In this document: positions 33,661 to 45,887 of the stretch, piece after piece
Position numbering within the stretch: position 1 is the first letter of the stretch
How the letters are laid out: the number at the start of each line of letters is the position of its first letter
From: Limnomonas spitsbergensis
Taxonomy: Eukaryota; Chlorophyta; Chlorophyceae; Chlamydomonadales
Direction of reading: 5' to 3'
Assembly: GCA_037349105.1 (NCBI GenBank)
Contig: JAYJMM010000099.1
Coordinates: 248,001 to 312,000 of the forward strand
Length of the DNA stretch: 64,000 nt
Translations under genes and position numbers: made by a program
The notes under the pieces: generated by a model
Told to the model about the DNA's origin: nothing
The model's input: only the letters and a program-made list of their open reading frames with translations
The model's database searches: none

Positions 33661-34236
33661 TAAAAATTTGACAAACTTTACAACTGAAATAAAACCATGG
33701 TCAGCTACTAACGGAGGGCGGGGGGGGGGGGAAACAAAAATAGTTTTTTTTAATATTAACATAATTAAAACATCAGATTGAGACGATAGCTACACCGTTG
33801 CATTCCTACTGCCATTTGCTACAGATTTACATCATAAAACATTCCACACAGAATACCAGACCCCTCTTGGCAAGCAATTTTGGCAGGGGGGCGTCATTGC
33901 TCCAGAACCGCATGCTCCGATGTGCGTAAACCCTTTATGGACTCACATGGTGTAGCTGCATTGGTAGTTGCAACTAATTAAGCAATGTCAACCTGCCGTG
34001 ATAATTGTTTGAATGTCTTACAATTCATAGACAAACCAGTGGCCATGGGGAATCAACCAGCTGGTGGGTGTCCCTAGATAGCTACCACCAACTTCTAGTC
34101 ACAGCTTGAGGATGTCAGCTGAGTTCCCGTACAGAGGCGATGATGCCAAGCCCTGGCCACTTTGCAATGACACCCCCGAGAGTTGGAGGATGTTCAACAA
34201 TAATATGGACCACCAGTAGCTGGGGATGCGCTGACG

Positions 34237-34662
34237 GTGTGCAAGGTGCATGGCTGTGGGAAGATAACCAAGCTATCAGCTATGCGGTTGCTCGTCAGTG
34301 CGCACATCTTGTTGCACCAACGTAGCTTGGAGCCAAGTGGTGCTGAGGCATGCGGCTTCTGTGGCATTGTGTGTGACGACATGACATCAGGCATATGCAA
34401 AACGGACTTGGGCAAAGGCTCTACCAGCGGCACGCTAACAGTCAAGTCCCGCTGCCCCCTGAAGTACAAGATGTATGATGCGGCTGCTGAGAAGGGTTCT
34501 GCCACCAATCCTTGCACCAACAGACTAGTGGCTTGCACCATCTGCAGGAGCATCTCGGGTACCATCCGCCCTGGTGGGTGCAGTTATCACTTCCTAGATC
34601 ACATGGAGTCAGCCCACCCTGGTCAGGAGACCAGATGTGACGAGATACGCCATCAGCGCTGA
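34237..34662 (+). CDS. Cys/His zinc-finger-like protein, transposon-associated type
   Basis: A 141-codon frame from ATG 34237 to TGA 34660. Residues about 46-141 contain CGFCGIVC, a Cys after 10 residues, KSRCPLKYKMYDAAAEKG, NPCTNRLVACTICRSI and YHFLDHMESAHPG. The order C-x2-C ... S-x-CP ... PCTN-x3-x-C-x2-C ... H-x4-H recalls a Cys-rich domain I associate with hypothetical and transposon-linked proteins in basidiomycetes and algae, where the last part usually reads WKYNM..H....H. The paired CxxC and H-x-x-x-x-H spacing supports zinc binding. The start is uncertain: an upstream open stretch (about 34130-34218, PWPLCNDTPESWRMFNNNMD) may be a preceding exon. A ten-base G run just past the stop (34671-34680) is prone to frameshift, so the true C-terminus could be longer. 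Confidence 0.5.
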   Translation: MCKVHGCGKITKLSAMRLLVSAHILLHQRSLEPSGAEACGFCGIVCDDMTSGICKTDLGKGSTSGTLTVKSRCPLKYKMYDAAAEKGSATNPCTNRLVACTICRSISGTIRPGGCSYHFLDHMESAHPGQETRCDEIRHQR

Positions 34663-34974
34663 AGAGTTTAAGGGGGGGGGGCAAGGAGCCCCCCAAGAAG
34701 CAGAAGACCAAGCTTCTGATGCATCACATCAACACGCTCAGATGTTAGTTTGATGCCACTCATGTATGAGTCCTCTCGTCTATGGAGCCTCGTCGTCTCT
34801 AGCGAAGATAGGTTGCTGGCAGGTTGTAGCTAGAGCAATGACAGTATATTATTTTGTCTCACCGCTTGACATGTGTGAACTACTGAACTGTGAACCAGCT
34901 ACATTTATCGACACCATTAGAAGCGCACTGATGAGCTGATTCAGCTGATGAGCTGATTCAGAAATTGACCCCAC

Positions 34975-35215
34975 TCCCTTACTTCAATTCTGATTTTTGA
35001 CTGAAAAAATAAGGTTTTACTAGGCTCAGGAGGCGGGGGGGGGGGGGCGGGGGCTGGGGTAGCCAGGGGTCGTTTCACATTTTGTTTCATGATGGGGTGT
35101 TTGACTGTTTCCCCCCCCCCACCCTCGTACCCCCTCCCATAATTCTGATTTTTGACTGAGAAACGTTTTACTGGGTTCCAGAGGCAGACGAGGGGCGTGG
35201 GGTAGCAGCCAATGC
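34975..35215. repeat. Two-copy direct repeat with G-rich insert
   Basis: AATTCTGATTTTTGACTGA and a following TTTTACT.GG.TC.G.AGGC block occur at 34986 and 35139, about 150 bp apart. They are separated by a poly-G and poly-C pair (35034-35050 G, 35111-35120 C) that could fold back. Confidence 0.65.
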
Positions 35216-36087
35216 AGATTCATATTAATTGTATGATGGGATTTCCATGGGGATTTCCAGCTCTTATTTCTGCCCTCCCTTGGACATTACCACTGGTCCT
35301 TGCCTTGCCGAATGCTCAATTGTATTCCAACGGGTCCCTTGATCCCTTCCCCACACTTATGGTGTACATTTTTCTGGTTAGTTGGTCATTAATTAAATAG
35401 GATGGCTGGAGACATCAGCTCGTAGAAGACGCTTCGCACGCAAATGTGGCTACAGCTGCCTTTACATATGACCAGTCACTGAAAAACTTGTAAACGTGCA
35501 TTGAGGAAATTTGCTGGTGCGTCATAAATTCTGCATTGTGCATGTCACATACGCTATCTTCTTCAGGTCACATCACCGACAACAGTGGGAACTCCCAGAA
35601 TTTTAATATCCTCTGTCAAATTATATTTCCTACGTGTTGTCGACAAGTGACTCACAATCAAAACCGATTGAACACTAATATATGATATGTTTCATGGAGC
35701 CATGAAAGCATTGTCTATAACTAAGATCATTGCATGATTCCTCCTTACTAGGGGACAACGCATCATATCAAGTATGAAACCAGAGAATATGAGCAAAGGG
35801 TTTAATTAGGAAACAATATTGCAGAGGTTGAGAGTCGAGACAAACTCAGGAACAAGGCTATGACCAAACTCGAACTCTAAAACAAGACTATGGAAGAAGC
35901 AAGCATATTTGGGCTATGAACAAGGTACAAGAAGCAAAATGTTTTGACGTTAGCCTGGTGGAAGTCCGATCAAAGAGGTATTGGTATGTAATTCTGGCGG
36001 CTATCCCCAATCTACCATGTAGCCATCCTCTTGCAGCCACTGGTGAATACACCTAAGTCACAAGATCCTATTCATATCTCAGTTACC
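35216..36087. other. No recognisable gene
   Basis: AT-richer sequence with only short open frames. I see no splice-site-bounded exon or repeat that I can name. Confidence 0.5.
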
Positions 36088-36159
36088 TATTTACAGTCCA
36101 AAGGAGCATCACGTTTGATGCATGATCGATATGTACATATGATGCCCGCAAACCGGGTT
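36088..36159 (+). repeat. Dispersed repeat A, copy 3, interrupted by the 9.94-kb element
   Basis: TTACAGTCCAAAGGAGCATC, TTTGATGCATG and GCCCGCAAACCGGGTT follow the order of copies 1 and 2. The copy stops at CCGGGTT (36153-36159), which recurs at 46101-46107 on the far side of the element. Confidence 0.7.
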
Positions 36160-36400
36160 TAGAGGGGTCCGACGGTAGGGGGAAAGTCGTTTTCGCTGTG
36201 TCCCTAGGCTACTTTCGGCGTGCTGTCAGTTTTCGACAGCAGAAAGCGACAGCCTGTCGCTTTCGGCGATCGGCTGTCGATATTGTGCTAAAACGAACAG
36301 CGAACAATGTGAAACACGCTGTCGCTGTACAGCTTTCTCAACAGCCGTTTCTTGTAGCTGAACGTCTGCTCTCCCCACTTTTCCTCGTCTAAGGTGTTCC
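36160..36400 (+). repeat. Left inverted-repeat end of the 9.94-kb element
   Basis: Contains the 14-bp terminal and 24-bp subterminal blocks and at least five CGACAGC/CTGTCG motifs, among them an 11-bp-arm palindrome (36242-36264). The stretch 36400-36780 that follows shows no clear gene; a frame at 36514-36770 is unrecognised. Confidence 0.8.
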
Positions 36401-36779
36401 TCGGAATCCGTCATATCTTATTCTCATACAGGCTATTGCATTCCCTGCACTTCAGGTTGGACGTTTGATTTATACTAGTAGATTCGACTCAGACGGAAAT
36501 CGCAACACTCCAATTGGTGACCCAGTCCTCGATTACCGGTATCGTTTCGTCACGACTGAATTGCACGGCAGATGGAATGAGAGGAGCGCAACATCTACAG
36601 CGCACAAATGAATTTAGAGAACCAGGTACAAATAATGCCTTCAAGTACCAGCGAAGCATGGCATGTGAATACTACCATCACATCCCATGCTGGTTCAGAG
36701 ATTGCACGCATGAGTGTGCGGATGAATACCTTTACGATCTTCTGACGCAACCAGTTTGTCATGTTTGTTGGATGCTCTT

Positions 36780-38250
36780 AATGTCATCTTGCCCTCCTGT
36801 CCTCCTACCCTGCCTCCTGCCCACCTACCCTCTCGCCTTGACGCCCTCCTGCCCTCCTCCTACCGTCCTACCCTCCTACCCTCATGCCCTCCTGCTACTA
36901 CTACTCATAGCCATCTACTGCACGACCAGGTGCCGATTGTGCGTTAAATTCATAGCATAGCATGGCATTAACAATTCTCAATACTAGCACTCCATGCTAT
37001 GCGTGTTGATAATGTACATGAGTGTGAAGATAAATAGGCTCATGACTACATTCAACTGCAATGGGAAACACTGTTCCCTTCAGATTCAAGGAAAGCGCCG
37101 GTCAACTAAGCCGTCATCATCGAGTATCGATCTTCCTACGCAACCTGCGAAAGAGATGTGTCGTGTTTCTAGAATATTTTGTAGCTAGGTAAAATAGGCT
37201 CCAGTCCCTCCTCCGGTCCCTGCTCATGCTCATGTCCCATGTCACTGCCCCTGTCCCCTATCATACACATGTCCCCTGACCATGCTCCTGACCCTTGTCA
37301 CTGCTCATGCACCCTGTTCCTGCTCCTGTCCCCTTTCATGCACATGTCCCATGTTCCTGTCCCTGGTCATTGCTCATGCCCCATGGCCATGCTCTTGTCC
37401 CCTGTCCATGCTCATGCTCCTGTCTCCCATCCCTGCTCCTGCCCCTGCTCCTGTCCCTTGTCCCTGCTCCCCTCCCCTGTCCCTGCTCATGTTACTGCTC
37501 CTGTCCCTTGTCACTGCTCCTGTCCCCTGTCACTGCTCCCGTCACTGCTACTGTCACTGCTCCTGTCCCTTGTCCCTGTCCCTGCTCCTGTCCCATGTCC
37601 ATGCTCCTGTCCACTGTCCATGCTCATATCACTGCTCATGTCCCATGTCCCCGCTCCTGTCCCTTGGCAGTACTCCTGTCCCCTGCCCCTGCTCCTGTCC
37701 CTTGACACTACTCCTGTCCCCTGTCCCTGCTCCTATCCCTGCTCATGTCCCTCGTCCCCATGCACCCATCTCTTGTCACTGCTCATGGCCCTGCTCCTGT
37801 CCTATGCCCCTGTCCTTGACCTTCTACCCTCCTGCCCTCCTACCATCCTGCTCTTCTACCCTCTTGCCCTCCTACCCTCCTGTCGTTCTACCATCCAACC
37901 TTTCTACCCACATGCCATTTACCCTCCTGCCCTTTTACCCTCCTGCCCTCCTACCCTCCTCCTCTTCTACCCTCTTGCCCTTCTACCCTCTTGCCCCTCT
38001 ACCCTTCTGCCTTTCTACCCCCCTGCCTTTCTACCCACATGCCCTTCTACCCTCCTACCGATCTACCCTCATGCCGTTCTACCCTCATGCCGTTCTACCC
38101 TCTTGCCCTCCTACCCTCCTGCCCCTCTACCCTCCTACCCTTCTACCCTCCTGCCCTTCTACCCTCCTGCCCTCCTACCATCCTGCCTTCTTACCCGTCC
38201 TGCCCTCCTACCTGTCTACCATCCTACTCTCCTACCCTACTACCCTCCTG
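36780..38250 (+). repeat. Pyrimidine-rich minisatellites
   Basis: Three related arrays: CCTGCCCTCCTACC-type units at 36780-36910; CTGCTCCTGTCCC units of 18-21 bp at 37200-37810; and CTACCCTCCTGCCCTT units of about 15 bp at 37820-38250. Lack of stop codons in the C/T-rich strand gives long but meaningless open frames. Between 36910 and 37200 there is no gene. Confidence 0.85.
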
Positions 38251-38489
38251 CTCTCCCACATGCATGCACATTCATTTTGTCATGCAGGTCCCATATGAGC
38301 GGTCAGAGTTAGGACCGGAAAATGGAACAAGTGCACCCAGCACAACCGACTCAATCATGCAAGCAAAGATCCACACGGTACGTTAGTATATTGTACATAT
38401 CATGCCATGTTTTAATAAACCTCATTTTCAAAGCATATTATGCTTGCATGCTGGGCATTTGGATGAAACGTGTGCCTTACATTCTAAAT

Positions 38490-38870
38490 GCAGGAGTTTG
38501 TGGCATCTGTACAAGGCAGCGCATCATCTAGTTTGCTTGGTCTGCAGGAGTCTTACTCACAGTTCAGATTCTGCGTGCAAAAACCGGATAAAAAGACATT
38601 GGACATGTTGCAGCAATACGGGGGACCAGAAGTCCTGCCATTGCACTGTGGTCTGCGGCCGCCTATCGCACCTGGTTTCAGTATATGCCGGGCATTGGGC
38701 AGGGGTCGCACCAGCCCAAGGATTGTGCTTGGCACAAACTTTATGTTGCGGCTGGGTGTTGTCAGAACGGCTGACACTTGCGGACAGCACAGCGGTCAGC
38801 ATTGTGTCAAACGGTGTTGCCCATGATGTTCGGGTAGGGGAGACAGCAAGCATGTGAAGAATGCGTTGGG
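38490..38870 (+). mobile_element. LINE family X fragment inside the large element
   Basis: From about 38610 the sequence matches the minus strand of 56640-56420 and the plus strand of 52320-52480: GGTCTGCGGC.GCCTA.CGC, TGGTTTCAG, GCACAAACTT, GCGGTCAGCA.TGTG and GGGGAGAC. The frame is broken. An upstream open stretch (QEFVASVQGSASSSLLGLQE) starts after a TGCAG and may belong to the same element. Confidence 0.6.
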
Positions 38871-38884
38871 ATGGATTGCATGGA

Positions 38885-41800
38885 TTGTATGTGGCCAGCA
38901 GTGCACACTCTATCTCTTCAACCAGGAAAGAATGCTGCAGCAAATGCCTGAAGAGGTTGTGCAAATAAATACGGACCAGGCCAGCAGTGCACACTCTCTT
39001 CTACCAGGAAGGACTGCTGCAGCAAATGCCTTAAGAGGTTGCACAGATGAATACCGACCAGGCCAGCTGTGCACATTCTCTTCAACCAGGAAGGAATGCT
39101 GCAGCAAATACCTTACGAGGTTGCGCAAATAAATACGGACCAGGCCAGCTGTGCACACTCTCTTCAACCAGGAAGTAATACTGCAGCAAATGTCTTAAGA
39201 GGTTGCGCAAATAAATACAGACCTGGCCAGCAGTGCACACTCTCTTCAACCAGGAAGGAATGCTGCAGCAGATGTCTTAAGAGGTTGCGCAAATGCATAC
39301 GGACCATGCCAGCAGTGCACACTCTCTTCAACCAGGAAGGAATGCTGCAGCAAATGCCTTAAAAGGTTGCGCAAATGAATAGGGACCAGGCCAGCATTGC
39401 ACACTCTCTTCAACCAGAAAGGAATGCTGCAGCAAATGTCTTAAGAGGTTGCGCAAATGAATACGGACCGGGCCAGCAGTGCATACTCTCTTCAAACAGG
39501 AAGGAATGATGCAGCCAATGCCTTAAGAGGTTGCGCAAATGAATAGGGACCATGCCAGCAGTGCAAACTCTCTTCAAACAGGAAAGAATGCTGCAGCAAA
39601 CACCTTAAGAGGTTTCGCAAATAAATACGGACCAGGCCAGCTGTGCACACTCACTTCAACCAGGAAGTAATACTGCAGCAAATGTCTTAAGAGGTTGCGC
39701 AAGTAAATATGGACCCGGCCAGCAGTGCACACTCTCTTCAACCAGAAAGGAATGCTGCAGCAGATGCCTTAAGAGGTTGCGCAAAGGAATAGGGACCAGG
39801 CCAGCTGTGCACACTCTCTTTAACCAGAAAGGAATGCTGCAGCAAATGCCTTAAAAGGTTGCGCAAATGAATAGGGACCAGGCCAGCAGTGCACACATTC
39901 TTCAAACAGGAAAGAATGCTGCAGCAAACACCTTAAGAGGTTTCGCAAATAAATACGGACCAGGCCAGCTGTGCACACTTGCTTCAACCAGGAAGTAATA
40001 CTGCAGCAAACATCTTAAGAGGTTGCGCAAATAAATACGGACCAGGCCAGCAGTGCACACTCTCTTCAACCAGAAAGGAATGCTGCAGCAGATGCCTTAA
40101 GAGGTTGCGCAAAGGAATAGGGACCAGGCCAGCTGTGCACACTCTCTTCAACCAGAAAGGAATGCTGCAACAAATGCCTTAAGAGGTTGCGCAAATGAAT
40201 ACAGACCAGGCCAGCAGTGCACACTCTCTTCAACCAGAAAGGAATGATGCAGCTAATGCCTTAAGAGGTTGCGCAAATGAATACGGACCAGGCCTGCAGT
40301 GCACAATCTCTTCAACCAGGAAGGAATGCTGCAGCAGATGTCTTAAGAGGTTGCGCAAATGAATACGGTCCAGGCCAGCGGTGCACAATCTCTTCAACCA
40401 GGAAGGAATGCTGCAGCAGATGTCTTAAGAGGTTGCGCAAATGAATACGGACCATGCCAGCAGTGCACACTCTCTTCAACCAGGAAGGAATGCTGCAGCA
40501 AATGCCTTAAGAGGTTGCGCAAATGAATAGGGACCAGGCCAGCTGTGCACACTCTCTTCAACCAGAAAGGAATGCTGCAGCCAATGCCTTAAGAGGTTGC
40601 GCAAATGATTACGGACCAGGCCAGCAGTGCACACATTCTTCAAAAAGGAAAGAATGCTGCAGCAAACACCTTAAGAGGTTTCGCAAATAAATACGGACCA
40701 GGCCAGCTGTGCACACTCTCTTCAACCAGGAAGTAATACTGCAGCAGATGCCTTAAGAGGTTGCGCAAAGGAATAGGGACCAGGCCAGCTGTGCACAGTC
40801 TCTTCAACCAGAAAGGAATGCTGCAGCAAATGCCTTAAGAGGTTGCGCAAATGAATACAGACCAGGCCAGCAGTGCACACTCTCTTCAACCAGAAAGGAA
40901 TGATGCGGCTAATGCCTTAAGAGGTTGCGCAAATGAATACGGACCAGGCCTGCAGTGCACACTCTCTTCAACCAGGAAGGAATGTTGCAGCAGATATCTT
41001 AAGAGGTTGCGCAAATGAATACGGACCAGGCCAGCAGTGCACACTCTCTTCAACCAGGAAGGAATGCTGCAGCAAATGCCTTAAGAGGTTGCGTAAATGA
41101 ATAGGGACCAGGCCAGCTGTGCACACTCTCTTCAACCAGAAAGGAATGCTGCAGCCAATGCCTTAAGAGGTTGCGCAAATGATTACGGACCAGGCCAGCA
41201 GTGCACACATTCTTCAAAAAGGAAAGAATGCTGCAGCAAACACCTTAAGAGGTTTCGCAAATAAATACGGACCAGGCCAGCTGTGCACACTCTCTTCAAC
41301 CAGGAAGTAATACTGCAGCAAATGTCTTAAGAGGTTGCGCAAAGGAATAGGGACCAGGCCTGCTGTGCACACACTCTTCAACCAGAAAGGAATGATGCAG
41401 CAGATGCCTTAAGAGGTTGCGCAAAGGAATAGGGACCAGGCCAGCTGTGCACACTCTCTTCAACCAGAAAGGAATGCTGCAGCAAATGCCTTAAGAGGTT
41501 GCGCAAATGAATACAGACCAGGCCAGCAGTGCACACTCTCTTCAACCAGAAAGGAATGATGCGGCTAATGCCTTAAGAGGTTGCGCAAATGAATACGGAC
41601 CAGGCCTGCAGTGCACACTCTCTTCAACCAGGAAGGAATGTTGCAGCAGATGTCTTAAGAGGTTGCGCAAATGAATACGGACCAGGCCAGCAGTGCACAC
41701 TCTCTTCAACCAGGAAGGAATGCTGCAGCAAATGCCTTAAGAGGTTGCGTAAATGAATAGGGACCAGGCCAGCTGTGCACACTCTCTTCAACCAGAAAGG

Positions 41801-42098
41801 AATGCTGCAGCCAATGCCTTAAGAGGTTGCGCAAAGGAAAATGGACCAGGCCAGCTGTGCACACTCTCTTCAACCAGAAGGGAATGCTGCAGCAAATGTC
41901 TTAAGAGGTTGCGCAAATGAATACGGACCGGGCCAGCAGTGCACACTCTCTCCTACAAGGAAGGAATGATGCAGCAAATGTCTTAAGAGGTTGCGCAAAT
42001 GAATACGGACCAGGCCAGCTGTGCACACTCTCTTCAACCAGGAAAGAATGCTGCAGCAAATGCCTTAAGAGGTTGCGCAAATGAATACGGACCGGACC
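38885..42098 (+). repeat. 82-bp satellite, about 39 copies, with higher-order structure
   Basis: The monomer runs from AATGCTGCAGCAAATGCC through TTAAGAGGTTGCGCAAATGA and GGACCAGGCCAGCAGTGCAC to TCTCTTCAACCAGGA. The period is 82 bp (for example GCTGCAG ending at 38940 and 39022). Variant monomers recur in blocks: the GATGCGGCTAATGCC variant at 40902 and 41558 is 656 bp (eight monomers) apart with matching neighbours, so an eight-mer higher-order unit has been copied. Confidence 0.95.
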
Positions 42099-42262
42099 AG
42101 TTAAAGTACGTTACAAGGGAGAGTTATGGCTGTGGATGTAAAGAAATGAGAAAAGGCTTCAAACGATAACTTGTCGATGGAAAGCATTGAGGGTATCTCT
42201 GTAAGTATCATACGCATGAATGATGTGGCGACATTAGACGGTGGTGAGCTTTCTATCGCCGC

Positions 42263-42709
42263 GGAAGTAGGGAAATCACCGCAGAAGTGAGGAAATCAAC
42301 GCGGAAGTGGGGAAATCAACGCGGAAGTGGGGAAATCAACGCGGAAGTAGGAAATCACCGCGGAAGTGGGGAAATCACCGCAGAAGTATGAGAATCAATT
42401 CACCACTGTTGATTGTCAACAGTGACGGTAGAATTTCGACAGCGGCTGTTGCGAATCTCAACGGTGACGGTACTATTTCGACAGCGGCTGTCGCGATTTA
42501 ACAGGAGAAGTCCGACAGGCGCTGTTGATTACCAACAGTCACGGTTTACGGGCAACAGCCGCTGTTGATAGAGTACCGTCACTGTTGGGATTCGACAGCT
42601 AAGAAGTGATTTCATACTTCTGAATTGATTCTCATACATCTGAAGTGTTTTTCATCGTTTAAAAGTGTTTTTCATCGTTACGCGTTGATTCTCATACTTC
42701 TGCGGTGAT
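42263..42709. repeat. Small foldback element nested in the large element
   Basis: A perfect 25-bp inverted repeat bounds 42374-42398 and 42685-42709. Inside, CAACAGTGACGGTA (42417-42430) pairs with its exact complement at 42574-42587, and CGACAGC-GCTGTCG motifs like those at the ends of the large element fill the centre. The left arm is extended outward by about six 20-bp tandem units (GCGGAAGTGGGGAAATCAAC, 42263-42373), and the right arm contains inverse-oriented relatives. The stretch 42710-43420 has one unrecognised open frame (42759-43187 +). Confidence 0.85.
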
Positions 42710-43422
42710 AAGAAGCCCACAGCCGACTTAGTTCTGCTTTACCATACAGTGCCTACGTATGACATCGCCCACAGAGACGCCCTCATGGCTTTTCCTCAAC
42801 GAGATATCGTATGAACCCTTGCGCACATTGTTGCAAAGTAAATCGAAGGTGTACTGGTTGCAAGTTTTTCGCATTGATGGTTCCAAAAGTGTCTCTGAAA
42901 ACAAGGTAGCTGTCGCCCTAAGATTGATGAAGACGCTAGACGCCAACCGTCATGACTCCAATGAACAGTGTGTCGCACCCACCTGGAATCAAAGCTTGGA
43001 TGCGAGGTACGCTGCTGCCAGCATCGTCATGGCCGCTACTGAGACGACACAACTCCGTTGCCCCACTCGCGAAAACTCCGCTGGTGACCACACGAAAGAA
43101 GTATCGCCCGCCGTGTCTCTCACGACTTCCGGACTGACACGAGACTCGCGTCATGATATAAATCCCAGAGTAGTTACGGCCGTTTGACCAAGGGAGTTGA
43201 ACCCAAAGAACGTTAACATCATTTCATAGGCAGACTAACACAACATTTACTATTGAAAAGTGATCAGTTACGATTATGACTAGGCCTTGAAGATTAGAGC
43301 AACAAAGCACCGTCCATAGACCGAACAAGGCTATGTTGTCACTAGCCTAATGCCTGGCGGTTGGAGATGATCTGGCCGCTTACAAATACATACCGGAAGG
43401 TCTAGAAGCAATGCCGCACTAT

Positions 43423-45365
43423 CAACCTGAAGAAATGCCGCACACACTGAATAAATAACGCATAACTTGAGAAAATGCCTCACAGCTGGGAGGAATGCTG
43501 CACAACCTGAAGGAATGCCGCACACCTTGAGAAAATGCCTCACAACTGGGAGGAATGCCACACAACCTGAAGGAATGCCGCACAACTTGAGAAAATGCCT
43601 CACAGCTGGGAGGAATGCCACACAACCTGAAGGAATGCCGCACAACTTGAGAAAATGCCTCACAGCTGGGAGGAATGCCACACAACCTGAAGGAATGCCG
43701 CACAACTTGAGAAAATGCTTCACAGCTGGGAGGAATGCCACGCAACCTAAAGGAATGCCGCACAACTTGAGAAAATGCCTCACAGCTGGGAGGAATTCCA
43801 CACAACCTGAAGGAATGCCGCACAGCCTGGGAAAATGCCACACTGCCGGGAGGTATGCCGCACAACCTAAAGGAATGCCGCACAGCCTGGGAAAATGCCT
43901 CACAGCCGGGAGGAATGCTGCACAACCTGAAGGAATGCCGCACAGCCTGGGAAAATGCCACACAGCCGGGAGGAATGCTGCACAACCTGAAGGAATGCCG
44001 CACAGCCTGGGAAAATGCCACACAGCCAGGAGGAATGCCGCACAACCTGAAGAAATGCTGCACAGCCTGAGAAAATGCCGCACAACACGGAGGAATGCCG
44101 CACAGCCTGAGAAATGCCTCACAGCCGGGAGGAATGCAGCACAACCTGAAGAAATGCCACACAGCCTGAGAAGATCCCTCACAGCCGGGAGGAATGCAGC
44201 ACAACCTGAAGGAAATGCCACATAGCCTGACCAAATGCCTTACAGCCGGGAGGAATGCCGTACAACCTGAAGAAATGCCGCACGGCCTGAGAAAATGCCT
44301 CACAGCTGGGTGGAATGCCGCACAACCTGAGAAATGCCTCACAACAGGGAGGAATGCCGCACAACCAGAGAAATGCCTCACAGATGGGAGGAATGCTGCA
44401 TAACCTGAAGAAATGCCGCACAGCCTGAGAAAATGCTTCACAGCCGGGTGGAATGCCGCACAGCCTGGAGAAATGCTGCACGGCCCGAGAAAATGCCTCA
44501 CAACCTGAAGAAATGCCGCACAACCTGAGAAATGCATCACAGCCGGTAGGAATGCCGCACAACCTGAAGAAATGCAGCAGAGCCTGGGAAAATGCCTCAC
44601 AACAGGGAGGAATGCCGCACAACCTGAAGAAATGCCACACAGCCTGAGAAAATGCTTCACAGCCTGGAGGAATGCTGCACAACCTGAAGAAATGCTGCAC
44701 AGCCTGAAAAATGCCTCACAGCCGGGAGGAATGCCGCACAACCTGAAGAAATACCACACAGCCTGAGAAAATGCCTCACAACCGGGAGGAATGCTGCACA
44801 ACCTGATGAATTGCCTCACAGCTGGTAGGAATGCCGCACAGCTGGGAGGAATGCCGCACAACCTGAGAAATGCCTCACAGCTGGTAGGAATGCCGCACAG
44901 CTGGGAGGAATGCCGCAAAACCTGAGAAATGCCTCACAGCTGGGAGGAATGCCGCACAGCTGGGAGGAATGCCGCACAGCTGGGAGGAATGCCGCAAAAC
45001 CTGAGAAATGCCTCACAGCTGGGAGGAATGCCGCACAGCTGGGAGGAATGCCGCACAACCTGGGAAATGCCTCACAGCTGGGAGGAATGCCACACGACCT
45101 GAAGAAATGCAGCACAGCCTGAGAAAACGCCTGCTGATAGCCGGGAGGAATGCTGCACAACCTGAAGAAATGCCACCCAGCCTGAGAAAATGCCTCACAA
45201 TCGGGTGGAATGCTGCACAACCTGAAGAATTGCCACACAGCCTGAGAAAATGCCTCACAACCGGGAGGAATGCTGCACAACCTGAAGAATAACCACACAG
45301 CCTTAGAAAATGCCTCACAGCCGGGAGGAATGCTGCACACCTTGGAGGAGTGCCTCATGCAAGCA
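43423..45365. repeat. 20-bp satellite organised as 60-bp trimers
   Basis: The monomer is of the form AGGAATGCCGCACAACCTGA. Three sub-types (ending CCTGA, CTTGA or CTGGG, the last with AAAATGCCTCACAG) alternate to give a 60-bp unit, about 97 monomers in all. Because 60 is a multiple of three and stops are rare, long frames are open on both strands (498 and 252 codons). I regard them as by-products of the repeat. Confidence 0.93.
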
Positions 45366-45379
45366 AGCCGGCCAGCAGC

Positions 45380-45765
45380 TCTAGGCAGGTGCGCAAGCTG
45401 GGCAGTAGCTCCATGCTGGCGTCATAGCGTGGCAGCATGCCCAGGCTCCACTCTGGTGCGCAAGTTATCTAGCCTGCAGTACAAGGCCTGTGCGCAATCT
45501 GGGCAGCAGGTCCATGCGGGCGCGGAAGCTTGACAACAGGTCTAGTCTGGCGCATAAGCAAGCAGTCATGCAGCTCCAGGATGGGGCATAACCTGGGCAG
45601 ATGGTCTATGCTGGCGTGGAAGCTTGGCAGCACGTCCAGGCTGACGCGGCAACAGGTCTAGGCTGGCGCGCAGTACTACGATGGTGCGCAAGTTGGGCAG
45701 CAGGTCCATGTGGTCGCGAAAGCTCGGCAGCACGTCCAGACTGACGCGAAAGCAATTTAAGCCAG
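45380..45765. repeat. Degenerate GCAGCAGGTCCATG repeat
   Basis: Loose tandem of about 30-40 bp units containing GCGCAAGYTGGGCAG, CAGGTCCA and GCTGGCGCG. It is the most degraded of the arrays in the large element. Confidence 0.65.
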
Positions 45766-45887
45766 CAGCTCAAGTAATCCAACTGTAGTGAGGGCATATG
45801 ACATCCGCCATCGTTAAATACACATATATATATAAGTCACGACTTTATACTTTGAAACAAGGCAAAGCCAGCGAAAGCGTTAACTGT

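Noticed and set aside
37239..38386. Overlapping Pro/Ser/Cys-rich frames of more than 300 codons
   Set aside because: Pyrimidine-rich minisatellite; several frames are open at once, with no splice sites or non-repeat domain.
38885..42098. CRISPR-like regular repeat array
   Set aside because: The repeats are 82 bp and contiguous with no unique spacers, and the context is a eukaryotic genome; this is a satellite.
42759..43187. 142-codon frame next to the foldback element
   Set aside because: Compositionally plausible but without a recognisable domain or splice context, and overlapped by open frames on the other strand.
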